A stretch of 64,000 bases of DNA, taken from positions 21,981,536 to 22,045,535 of the forward strand of contig OW121744.1 of the NCBI GenBank assembly GCA_933228675.1. Reading direction: 5' to 3'. A program made the translations under genes and the position numbers. Positions 36,470-48,610 of the stretch are shown here, in pieces (positions within the stretch are counted from its first letter, which is position 1; each line of letters begins with the position of its first letter). Source of the DNA: Stomorhina lunata (lineage: Eukaryota; Arthropoda; Insecta; Diptera; Rhiniidae). The notes under the pieces were generated by a model that saw nothing but the letters and a program-made list of their open reading frames with translations, ran no database searches and was not told the origin of the DNA.

Positions 36470-37165
36470 ATAAAACACAGATATTAAAAAAAAATCGTGA
36501 AACTTTATTATATCGTAAAGTAGACACAATGAGGTTATGTATGGAACAAGATATCGTGTTCGTTAATTGGGTATTGGAGAGACAACATGAAAATGCTGAT
36601 TTTGACGTGACGAGGCCCATTTCCATCTTGATGGCTTCATCAATAGGCATAATTGTCGCATTTGAGGTGAGAAAAATCCTCGAGTGATTCACGAGAAGCA
36701 AATGCATCCTCAACGTGTCACAGTGTGGTGTGGTTTTTGGGCTGAAGGAATCATTGGACCTTTTTTTTAATGAAAATGAGGCAGGTCAAGCGCAAACAGT
36801 CAATGGTGTTCGGTATCGTGAAATGATAACCAGTTTTTTCTTGCCTATTATTGAAGAAATAAATGTAGAGGACATGTAGTTTCAACAAGACGGCGCCACA
36901 TGTCATACAGCCAGAGAAACCATTCAATTGCTACATCAGTCATTTCCCGGTCGTGTTATTTCGCGTTTTGGAGACCTGAATTGGCTACCTAGATCGTGCT
37001 GTTTAACACCTTTAGATTTTTTTCTTTGGGGTTTTTTGAAGTCGATGGTTTACGCGAATAAGCCGACAACGACTCATGCATTAAAAGAGGAAATTGGACG
37101 CTGCATTAATGAAATACCGCAGCATTTATGCAAAAAGGTCATTGAAAATTTCATTAAGTAAGGGA
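36470..37165 (+). pseudogene. Rearranged mariner (DD41D-type) transposase relic, copy 1
   Basis: From about 36560 the sequence parallels the copy at 57892-58460: the GTATTGGAGAG...GAAAATGCTGATTTTG block, FQQDGATCHTARETIQ-like coding around 36880-36925, then LHQSFPGRVISRFGD and LTPLDFFLWGFLKSMVYANK (36928-37161). The catalytic-region spacing from the second D to the D of DFFLWG is 41 residues, as in rosa-type mariners. Frameshifts, an in-frame TAG near 36876 and a missing N-terminal half make it non-functional. Its left edge (36474-36557) is the reverse complement of the 3' end of copy 2 (58506-58592), so the element is rearranged. Confidence 0.8.
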
Positions 37166-38849
37166 AGAATACAAGCAACAGATCCATGTATGTCTACAGA
37201 AAACTCAAGTGCAGCTATTGTGGTATACTTTGAGTTTTTTAACTGAAACAAAGCCGCCTGCAGCCGAACTTTGCGAATGTTGTGTATCTGCCTATTTTTT
37301 AAAGTCGTTTTTAATAGGATTTTAGACCATATCTCCAAAATTGTGGGTATAGATTTTTTTTGAAATCGATTCGTGAATGCACAACAACACATATAGCATG
37401 GGGACGGTTAAATCTCATATTTTAGCGTACAAAAACTATAAACTTGGCAGTCTAAAAACAAATAGGTATGCCACATTACCAGCATCTCCTCTAAGTGTAT
37501 TGCACTAGGATCCCAATTTATTACAATTATTTATTATTGTTATAAGTAGTAAGAACAGGCTACTCTTTATGTAGCAGCAAAAATAAAAAACAAGTGAAGA
37601 ACTATAACAAATTAGTACAAAACTCGATGCCAATTGTTAACTATTTTAGCAACTTCATTCTGATTTAAGTAGAAGAGTAAAATACTCCGATTGATTATTA
37701 AAATATGGGTATTAAGATGTCAACTATATATTTTTAAACATTTCTTTACATGAAGAAACAGCGAATTTTCTTTGCTACTGCTACCTTTCGATTAGTTATT
37801 CAAACCCTGAAATATATTATTTTTAAAGCAAACATACCCATTTACTATAACGATTTGCGAATGCTAAAAAGCCAGACTACTTGCAAGATATTGTGAACTG
37901 GGCTTATGATTAATTTAATTTTTTATACATAAATATAAACCTACTTATTATATTGCTTAGCTTAGGGATCATATTTTCATGTAATTTTTTATATGGTTTA
38001 ATTCTTTTTTTATGTAATTATCTTGTGAAAAATGTTTTCAGTATTTTTTTTTTCTTTTGTTTTACTTGTAGTATAATGATGATTTTTAATTAATTAAATA
38101 AAACCTATTCAAAATATATTTTTTTAAAAACTGGCTTAATGTGTCGAATTGTTTTTTTTTTTAGATTTTAAGAAATTATGTTGTATATATGTATATGTAT
38201 AAAGCACTAAAATCTACGAAATTTGTTCTTTATAAACTACTTTTTATTAAAGAATAAAAAATAAGAAAAATTTTAAACAAACAAAAATAATTAGGCGAAT
38301 TTTAAATTTTACATATTTATTATTATTACAATGCAATAAACAATATTTATAACTTTTTTTTTTATACCGAGTTATTCCTAATTTTATATTTTATGTATAT
38401 TTATGTTTTAGATTTTTTAAACTGTTTATTATTTTAATTATAATTACTTTTTCTTATCACTTAAATATCTAAAGCATTATGCATTTTATAAGTAGTATAT
38501 ATTTATATAATATATTGTAAATATAGTACGTAATAGTTGAAGTAGTAGTAATTTTTATGAATTTCTATTTTATTAAATATTATGTATAAATTTCTTTAAA
38601 ATATTTGTAAAGCATAATTATTTACTTTCATATGTATTTTCAATAGTATTTCTATTTAAAAAAGATTTCCTTTAGTTTCAGGTGAAATTTTGTATATTTG
38701 GTATAAAAAAAATATGTAAATGAAACGATTTAAGTGAAATTATTTATATCGATACAGACATCTTTTTTTAGGTTATAACCGAAATGTCTTAATCGAAAAT
38801 AAAATAAGTCTAACAAAATCATACTAGTAAATTTTTATTCGTATAATGA
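37166..38849. other. AT-rich non-coding DNA
   Basis: No supported gene. Several AATAAA-like hexamers on both strands occur at 37570-38300. Possible 3' untranslated or intergenic sequence of the minus-strand zinc-finger gene. Confidence 0.45.
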
Positions 38850-39695
38850 ATTTCCATAGAAATTTTTCAATATTGAAAATTTTCTATAGAAAATTTTCAA
38901 TATTAAAATTTTCTAAAGAAAATTTTCAATACTAAAATTTTCTATAGAAAATTTTCAACATTAAAATTTTCTATAGAAAATTTTCAACATTAAAATTTTC
39001 TATAGAAAATTTTCAACATTAAAATTTTCTATAGAAAATTTTCAACATTAAAATTTTCTATAGAAAATTTTCAACATTAAAATTTTCTATAGAAAATTTT
39101 CAACATTAAAATTTTCTATAGAAAATTTTCAACATTAAAATTTTCTATAGAAAATTTTCAACATTAAAATTTTCTATAGAAAATTTTCAGCATTAAAATT
39201 TTGTATAGAAAATTTTCAACATTAAAATTTTGTATAGAAAATTTTCAACATTAAAATTTTCTATAGAAAATTTTCAACATTAAAATTTTCTATAGAAAAT
39301 TTTCAACATTAAAATTTTCTATAGAAAAATTTCAACATTAAAATTTTCTATAGAAAAATTTCAACATTAAAACATTTAAATTTTCTATAGAAAATTTTCA
39401 ACATTAAAATTTTCTATAGAAAATTTTCAACATTAAAATTTTCTATAGAAAATTTTCAACATTAAAATTTTCTATAGAAAATTTTCAACTTTAAAATTTT
39501 CTATAGAAAATTTTCAACATTAAAATTTTCTATAGAAAATTTTCAACATTAAAATTTTCTATAGAAAATTTTCAACATTTAAATTTTCTATAGAAAATTT
39601 TCAATATCAAAATTTTCTATAGAAAATTTTCAATATTAAGTTTTTGTGTAAAAAAATTTTAATATTAAAATTTTCTATAGAAAATTTTCATTATG
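38850..39695. repeat. 29-bp satellite, very homogeneous
   Basis: About 28 monomers of AAAATTTTCTATAG + AAAATTTTCAACATT (29 bp). Variation is limited to a few TGTATAG, CAGCATT and CAACTTT variants, which suggests recent amplification. The edges are more diverged (CAATATT monomers at both ends), the pattern expected from unequal crossover. Confidence 0.95.
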
Positions 39696-39899
39696 TAATT
39701 ATTTAATTGATGATAGAATTTACATTGAGGAGGCGTTTGTTAGAAACACTTTAATGTTTTCTATTTTGAATTTCAATGTAAATTCAATATCAAATTGTTT
39801 TGAATAATTTGTTGAATATGAAAATATTTTTTCATATTAGTTTGTCAGAAATTTTCATACATGAAATAAGTTTTAATTAATAAATATCTTTTTATATAA

Positions 39900-40560
39900 G
39901 AAATAATATTCGGAAATTTTAACATTAAATATTTCTAGAGAAAATTTATAGCATTTAAATATTTCTGAAAACCTTCTATATATTATTTTTTCTATTAAAA
40001 ATTTTCAAAATTAAAGTTTTCTATCGAAAATATTTGAAAAAAATGTATACAATATTTTCGATATAAAAAATTTTTCTATAGAAAATGTTCGATATTAAAT
40101 TTTCTATAGAATTTAAATATAAAAATTTTGATAAAATATTTTTATAACAAAATTTTCGATACAAAAACTTTTCTATTGAAAGTTTTCAATACAAATTTTT
40201 TGTGCAAACATTTTTCTTCTGTAAAGAAAATTTTCCATAATATGTACATTTTTCTCAAAAAAATTATTCGCAAAAAAATTTTTAATAGAAAAAAATTTTA
40301 ATAGAAAAAATTTTTAATTTAATTTTAGTAAATGTTTGATAAAAAAATTTAGAGATTTAAAAAATGTTTTTAATATTAAATTTGTATATTAAAAGACTTC
40401 GATATTAATTTTTTATCAAATTTTTTCGATATAAAATTTGTATAGCGAAAAATTTCGATATTAAATTTTTATATCGAAATCTTTCGATATTGAATTTTTA
40501 TATCAAAAGTTTTCGATATTAAATTTTTCTATCAAAATCTTTCGAGATGAAATTTTTTTT
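39900..40560. repeat. Degenerate A/T-tract satellite remnants
   Basis: Scattered AAAATTTTCGATATTAAA units in mixed orientation, without constant period, to about 40560. A decayed neighbour of the 29-bp array. Confidence 0.7.
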
Positions 40561-41505
40561 CAAAATCTTTTGATATTAATTTTGTTATAAAATTTATGGA
40601 ATATTGGAAGACCTAGTGGACGAGTTCTACATTTAATCATCAAAATCGCTTTTTAATTTGTATATGAAATTACACAATTAAGGAAGACTGCAAAAATTTT
40701 GAAAATAGTGTTGGTTTTTTAGAAATTTTGTATTTTAAAAATATCTCAAAATCCAAGGCTATTTTTTATATAACACATACAATGGAACAATTTTGCTGCA
40801 CAAGATTTGTCAACAAATCTTAAATAATTGGACCGATTAATCCAAATATAATATTTTTATTTTTTTGGAATTGGCTCTAGTTTTCGAGATATTTATTTTC
40901 CAAAAATCTATTGCTTTTTTGAAATAATGGAAAAATTTTAATATTTTGAAAATTTGCTTAATATCTCGCTTTTAAAAATAATAATGACAATTACATTCAG
41001 TTATATTAGCATAAGTTGTAAAAAGTCGATTTAAAAAAAGTATATCCTAAAAACTAGATCCAGTTCGATTCCAGGAGGTTGAAGTTATTTACAATTTATT
41101 TGAAAAGTTTGTGCCACAGCAAAAAATTGTTTTAATTATTGTAACGCAGTGTAATAAATCAAAAAAACTATCAGATTCGTAAAAAATTTTAAGAACCTAA
41201 GGTTTTTTTATAAGTAAATTTCATTCAAATAATTTCATTTAATTTAGTCATTTCTTTTATAACAGATATAACTTAACACCTTAAAATTTCTGTCTCAGAT
41301 TATTTTAAAAGTTTGTTTTGCAAAAAAAAATGTTACCTTATTTTAAATATTATACAAATGATCTTTTTTTGTCCTTTTTAATGTCTAGTCTAGGTCTAGT
41401 CATTTATTTTTACTTAATATTATACTAATTTTTAATATATAGAACAAATGAAAAAGTTAAAAGAATAGAAAATAAAGAAAAATAATACAATAATAATAAA
41501 CTTAC
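40561..41505. other. Non-coding DNA with CTAGTTTTCGAGATAT repeat
   Basis: Around 40867-41130 is another member of the dispersed repeat seen at 10797-11440: CTCTAGTTTTCGAGATATTT, inverse AAACTAGATCCAG, then GTTTGTGCCACAGCAAAAAA. The rest is AT-rich without genes. It lies just downstream of a consensus splice donor (GTAAGT on minus at 41505-41500), so it may be intron or 3' flank of the zinc-finger gene. Confidence 0.5.
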
Positions 41506-41512
41506 ATTTAAT

Positions 41513-41986
41513 TTAATATAAAACATCGCCTCTCTTATTTTTTGTTGTTGGTGGTGTTGCAGATGCTAGAGATGATGATTGTGAGGCAGCAGATGTTGAA
41601 GTAGATGATGCAGCAGCTGCTTGTGATATAGCCATTGATGGAGGTGCAGGCGCAGATGATGATGGTGGTGGCCACCAATGCAAAAGCTCTGACTGGGTGT
41701 GAGGTGTATGGCCATGACCATGGTGGGGTGGATGTGTGGGATGCGAATAATGTGGATTGCCAGCTGTTGTCGTCTTTCCCCTTTGATACTGCTGTTGCAG
41801 GTGATGCGGATGGTGATATGGAAACTGATGCACCGCTGCCTGTGCAGCATACTGATTATGAGGATGATGCTGATGATGAGAGGTGTTGGGAGGTGGCGGT
41901 AGCCCATGATGATAAACTTGACCTCTCGACGACGACGAATTTTGAGTGTTTCCAGCCCCACCAGGTGGCATGACCTACTTTAAATG
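41513..41986 (-). other. In-frame open extension after the zinc-finger gene stop
   Basis: After TGA (41989-41987) the same frame reads four codons, a TAG, one Val, then Met and 151 further codons to TAA at 41515-41513. The translation (MPPGGAGNTQNSSSSRGQVY... then HH/PP/QQ-rich to NKRGDVLY) has the same His/Pro/Gln/Ser-rich character as the preceding exon. A GTAAGT donor follows 7 nt after its stop. The sequence context TGA-C is the classic readthrough-prone type in flies. It could be a translated C-terminal extension reached by readthrough, part of an alternative transcript, or a recently lost C terminus. Confidence 0.5.
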
Positions 41987-44900
41987 TCAGTCATTTTTCA
42001 CTGGATAGTACAACAAATCAGGTTGCTGGACATGTTGCTGCTGCATGTGATGCATATAATCGCTAATGGGAGGTAGAACCGCTTTAGTTTCATCCACGCC
42101 ACCACCCAACATGGGATAACCGCCACGATCATAAACGTGATGTCCAGCATGAGAAGGAGGTGGTGGTAAAAGATGGGAAGCAGCCGCCAATGGATGATGT
42201 GCGGTAGGAGCTAATGGATGGCCGCCTAATGCATGAGCATGTGGTTGTAAGCCCGCATGTGGGTGATAAGGTTGAAAGCTATTCTTTTGTTGCTCAGTCA
42301 TTTCGGCCAAACTAGAAGGATGATGAGCCGGATGATGGTGGGGATCGTATAAAGATGAAGGCGCGCCATAAACTCCGGCATGACGCATTAGGCCACTAGC
42401 TCCAGGTGTGGGTTGTAAACCATATGCAGCCGTGGCCGCTGATGACTGTTGTTGATGTTGTTGTGGCTGCTGTTGGCGATGTTGAACGCCTAGTGAAGTC
42501 TGCTGTGGCTGTTGTTGAGTTTGCTGTGCACCAACTGGTGTAGAAGTACCACTGCCTCCGGATCCTTGTTGCTGTTGCATTAATTCAAAATTATATTCCA
42601 TCGGATTCGGATTGTTATCTATGAGATTCGTTAAAATACTGCCAATATTGTTGTAATTATGGGGATCCGAGGCAGCAACTCCTGCCCCAGCGGCTGTGGG
42701 TTGTTGGGATGCAACTTGTTGTTGTGTTTGAGACTGTTGTTGTTGTTGCTGCTGCTGTTGTTGTTGTTGGGACCCGTTTGCACTATAAGCCATTTGATTG
42801 TTGGACTGATTTGTTTGTGGCCACATATTCTAAAGAAAAAAATATAATTTAAGTTTTCTTTTTAATGTAAAAGAAGAAGGAAAGGGTTAGTCGAGTAAGG
42901 CTACTTTAATACCCTTCACCTTTAAGGTCATATATGATCCAATTGTCATCAAACCTACAAGTTTTCTTATTTCTTATATAAATACATATGTATACGTGCT
43001 TAATGTGATTTTCGTGGCAACAATTTTTAGATATTAAAGTACAATTTATGTCATTTTCCACGTAAATATAATTAAAAGAACTGTAAAAGACCAAAATATA
43101 TATTCCGGGAAGGCAGTTCTATTTGAGGCACCCGATATAATACTTTGAAATCGATGGGAATTATACTTGTACCAAAGATGTGTCAAATTTCATTAAATTG
43201 TTTTCAAAATTGGAACCAGTACCTTGATCACAAGTTTACATGGAATGCTAGCCAGACGGACATTGTTAAAACGACTCAAAAAGTATTGAAATCTTCAGCC
43301 TATCGAAATACTTTAAAGTCGTAACATATCAATAAGATCGGAGTGAAAAAGAGAAATTATATTTGTATAAATGGAATTACCTGAAAACTCATTATATCAC
43401 CACCAATATTAGGGTCCTGTTGTTGTTGCTGTGGTGGTTTAGGAGTTTGTTGTTGTTGTTGCTGGGCATTTGATAACTGGTTGTTGGCTTCCGACACCCC
43501 AGGTGTAGCGCCGCCCGCGACATTCATTGGAAGACCGAGAAACTCGGAAGAATCAACTATATAGAATTTATTGGGATTATCTTTGTCTCCTGGTAAATTG
43601 GCTGCATTATTTTGTTGCTGTTGTTGTTGCTGTTGATGATTAGTTGCATTCGAGGGATGTCCAACAAAATTAATATTACCCCAGGCATCTGTTGTGTATT
43701 GCTGTTGGTGATTTGCCGCTACTGATGGAGGCTGCTGCTGTTGAGGTTGTTGCTGCGGCGTAGTTGATTGTTGCGGTTGTGGTGTATGCGGCTGTGGGGT
43801 GTGAGATTGTGGTGCCGGTGATTGTAACCGAACATGCTGCGGTGAATGCATTGGTTGCTGATGCTGCTGCTGCAATTGTTGTGCTGGTGTATGATGAGGA
43901 TGAGGCGAACGCTGTTGATTGTGTTGCCTTTGGTGTGGCTGTTGTTGCTGCTGCTGTTGTTGCATTTGTTGTTGGTGCATCATTTGTTGATGATGGTGAA
44001 GTTGTTGTTGATGTTGGGCAGCACTCTGCAAGTGTTGTTGGTGCGGTGATGGGAAATGTTGTTGATGTTGCACATGATGATGTGGACTTTGGGGCGTATG
44101 ACTTCGCATATGTTGTTGTTGCTGGGCAGCTTGTTGCAATTGTTGTTGCTGATGATGCTGTTGCTGATACTGATTTATAATTTGATGTTGTGGATAAGCA
44201 CCTGGATTAGTTATATTAGAAGTTTGGCCGCCAGCGGCACTCTGTTCAAAATGAAATTGCGTCTCAGGCTGGGATGGTCCACCACCACCAAAACTATTGA
44301 TTCGTGGTAAATTATTATCGGGCGTATGACTGTTAGGCGTGTGACGGTGATGTTGTTGCTGTTGTGGTGTCGTTGGTTGCTGCTGTTGCTGTTGAGCTAC
44401 CTGTTGCTGCGAATGTTGGGAATGGGGTGGTGGAGTTGGTCTTTGTTGCGCCTGCTGCTGTTGTTGTTGCGGAAGTGGAAGTGGTAGTGGATGTGCTTGC
44501 GGTTGTGCATTATGAGGAGACATAATCTGTTGCTGTTGAGGTTGCTGTGGGGTATGTTGCCCCAGCAACTTTTCAGCACTGAAATTTTGACTGTACATTG
44601 TATTCGGCTGAGATTCACTTGACTGTAGTGAGTGCTGTGATGTCGACGCTGTAGAAGACTGTGAACTATTGTTCGATATAATGGCAGCATTGAAGGGGTC
44701 TTGTTGCGATGATGATGAAGTTCCTGGTGTAGTCGATAGTGGTGGTGGTGTAGCTATAGCACCCATTTTTTGTTGTGGCTGTTGCTGATTTTGTGATGTC
44801 TGATTTGTTTGCTGCTTTGCTTTACCAGCATTCGATTTTTTGGCAACTTTTGCTGGCGGTGGACCAGGTTCATCGGTCATAGGGACTAATTCTGTAGAGA

Positions 44901-47900
44901 GATAAATAAAAAATAATAAAAATTTATATTATTATAATAAAATCAACTTACCCTCTCCTTCTTTTGAGAATCGCTTAACTTTTTTAGGCGATGGTTGATT
45001 ACCATGGACTGTTTGCTTGTGGCGAACAAGATGAGTTTTCCATTTAAATGTCTAAAATTTAACAAAATTCAACAAGATTATAAATTTATTAAATTATGGC
45101 GTTATACTAAATATTACCTGATCACAGTAGGTGCAACAGTGTGGTCTCTCTTCAGAATGGGATGGCAAATGACGTTGCAGCGATTTAACCGATCCAAAAC
45201 GTTTGCCACACAACGTGCACTTGCATTCCGAAGCATCTGTATGAGCATTACTATAATGATCTTTTAAAGCTGGATATGTAAAATAGGAAGATCCGCATAA
45301 ATCACAAACATATGTTCGCTTGATTTCTTTGTGCAATTGGACGTGTCGTTCCAAGTTCGCCTTGAGTGTAAAACGATTTTGACAAATGTGACACTCGAAA
45401 AAGTTATCCTTTTTGTGAACCCGAATAATATGCTGATATAAGGCATTCTTGGAGGGGAACTCATCGCCACACACTTCACAAATAGCACCGTCGGCCTTGT
45501 GGCCAGTATCATCCAAATGCTGTTGATGTAATTTTTTGTGGGGGAACTTTTGGCCGCATTCAATACAGGAGTAAGCTAGAGGTACAGAAACAACATCTAC
45601 ATGTAAATAGATATACATATGAGTCAATTAATTTCAACTGATATTAAAGTGGGGGAAAAAAATATATATAGACTAAAGGCAAAAATTTCTTGAGGATGGT
45701 TAGTAATGTTGTGATTTTGAAATTTACTATTGATTTCGTGTTAAACTTCGGTTACGATTCTTGACACAAACTCACTTTTGAATTCCTTTTTGTTGTGAGA
45801 TTCAACATGGGCATGAAATTGTTGACGCCGAGAATACGACTCTCCACACGTTTCGCATACAAATGGAAATTCCTTAGCATGCACTGTACGATTGTGATGG
45901 ATAATTTCCTGTAATTATAAGAAAAAAATATTAATATTTCCAAATTTGTATATTATTACAAGTCATAATTTTATAAATGAAGTACAACTTTTATTTCTAA
46001 GTTTATTGTTGTAAAAGATATGGACAAAAATCAAATAGTTTTAATTAAAGGAATTAAAAAAATTAAAAAAATTTTTTGATCGCTCACTAATTTTTTTTTG
46101 GGGGTTCTATTAAGGGAGCTTAGTGAATGTAAAATCCGTTCGCGTTAATTTTACGCGCAGAAGTTATGACGGTGAAAACAAAAATTTCTAAAAAAAAAAC
46201 TAATACTATTTTATTTTTATTAGTTGTATGTTGATTTTGACACAACTTATATATTTTCAGGTGTTCTGTCGTTTCATGGTATTATGGTAATTTATATATG
46301 CCTTAACACGAAGAAATAATGCAATTATGCAAGTGAAAAAAAGTATTTTTTAACAATATTTTTTTATTTTTTTAACCGCGATTTTCGCGAAATTTGACAA
46401 AATGTGAGACTTAGCGAAATTCTGCTGCCTTGACTTATGGACAAATTTAATTTAAAAGATTTTTTTATTTAAATAAAAGTTTTAATAGGTATATATCTTT
46501 TCAAGATATAAAGTTCTTATTTGGTCCACAAAATCGTTAATCCTTATAATATTTTGGTGCGCTTCAAATCTAAGGTAAAGCCTTATTAAAGAATAGTTTT
46601 AAGACCATTCCTGTTAAATTTTGAGCTAAATTCGCGATGTGCTTCATTGAAATGTTTTTAGATAAAACCTTCGCGTTCTCAGTTAATAAAGAGATTTTTG
46701 ACAAACTTTTGATGCAAATCGGTTATAAATGACATCGCTTTCATGCCTTATGTGATTTTGTCTCAGTTTGCAATCTAAAACCATTTAAACCAATATACAC
46801 TTTTTTGCACGATTTTCAAAATCTTCATAAAATTTTAGCAAACAACGATTTTTTGGTGCGCTTTTGCTTTTAGGTGCTAAATGGCAAAAAACTCGGTTTA
46901 CGCGGTAGTTTGGAAATTTTCATTCATATTTGCGAGTGTGCTCCACGAAAAACCGGTATTTTGAAAAATTTACGCTCAAAAACTCCTCATTTACACCTGT
47001 CGTATGTTATACCTATATAGAGCACATTAACGAGATATATATCAAACGACGTGAAATTAAAATATCTACAAATCATTATATATTTTTTTGGAATTCTTTG
47101 AGGCGGCCAAAGAATATGTGAAAAAATTTAAAAGTGGCGAAAACGAGCTTCAAATTTTGACAGCCATTAAGTAGTATTAGAAGTGATATAATTAAAATTT
47201 AGAGGGAAGTGGATTTATCCCCTAAGTGTGGTGTCTATTTCGTAGAACAACGACTTTTGTCCAAATGTTAAAACGAATGCAGAAGAAGACGAAATATAAA
47301 GAAAAACTTGAATGCTTCAATCGATTTTTTAAAGTTTTTTTTAATTTGCTTAAAAGCGCAAATTTGCGCTACTAAGATATTGTGTTCAGTATACAGAAGT
47401 TTTTGCGAGTTCCAGATCTAAGGAATAAAAACTGTTTGATTTTTGCCCATATACATGGTTAAAAAAAGTTTTTACTATGCAGCTGAGTTTAAGTTGAGAA
47501 AGCACCAAATATTTTTTTTCTAAGTGCCAAGCACATATCGTTACCTTAAAGACCAAATAACCTATCTGCAAAAATTTAAAAATTGAGTTTTTATTGGATT
47601 ATTATTCCTTATATCATAACGTATATCTGTGCAAAATTTTGAACATCTAATATCACAAATGACCAAATTATTAGAGTTGTACCTGGATCCGTTACGCACT
47701 TAAAAAATGTAAAACTAAATCATCAAAACTCGCGATCAAAGTTAAATTTTGTTGTACAGTGTAATTTAAACAATCATTAAGTACTTTCATTTGCCTAAAC
47801 CAGTAAAAGAAATGATAACTGTTTATTTAATTTATATAATATTTATATGTATAAAAAAAATTGATTTATTCATACTAATTAGTACTGCAGATAGGCTATT

Positions 47901-48579
47901 TGGTTTCAGATTTTTGCAATTCCAAATAACCTAAGTGACATAACATAAGCTGTGTTTAGAAAAACAAAATTTTTTCAACCGATATATATTTCTGGTTTCA
48001 TTTTAATATAAATACATAATTATAACGTCTTTTCCCACTTCTGTAAACTTTTGAAATTTGTAGATAGGTTATTTCGTCTTTTAGGTGACGAAAATAAATT
48101 CTTCCTATTCTACTTAATATAATTAAAAACATCTTAGGGAATCTATTAAAAAATTGTATGTATAGAGATGATCGACTTACCTCTAATGAGGTGCCATTTG
48201 GTTTACCACAATCATGACAATAGCCTGGATGTATTTTATAGTGGTCTAGTAGTGATTTACGTTTACGATATGACTTGGGACACAGTAGACAATTATAACT
48301 GGGTTTTTCTTTTTTCGTGCCAGCTGTACTGGAATTTCCTGCACCGGAAGGTGCCTGCAATGATGTGCTACTACTACTTCCACCATCTATTAGCTGTTGC
48401 TTGGGTTCCATGCCATCATTTGTATCATTTTCATGATCTTCATCATCCTCGTCATGAGACAGACCTTCGTCGTCATGTTCGAATGAAGCATTTGCCGAAG
48501 AATTACCTGTAGGAGTGGTAGATAAATTTGGCATCAAGTTCATGCTAGAAGTTGGAGTAGTTGAACCACTTAAAAGAGA

Positions 48580-48610
<31 letters not shown>

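Noticed and set aside
41975..42001. 27-nt GT...AG interval spanning both stops of the zinc-finger gene
   Set aside because: In phase and with intron-like ends, but far shorter than any normal fly intron and without a polypyrimidine tract or branch site.
41635..44310. Plus-strand frames rich in Leu, Val, Ala and Met
   Set aside because: They are the antisense of the Q/H/P-rich exons of the minus-strand zinc-finger gene.
45576..45598. Alternative acceptor 21 nt upstream of the 45575 exon
   Set aside because: In phase, but the 45575 site has the better pyrimidine tract and gives a normal finger-to-finger linker (HNKKEFKTYSC).
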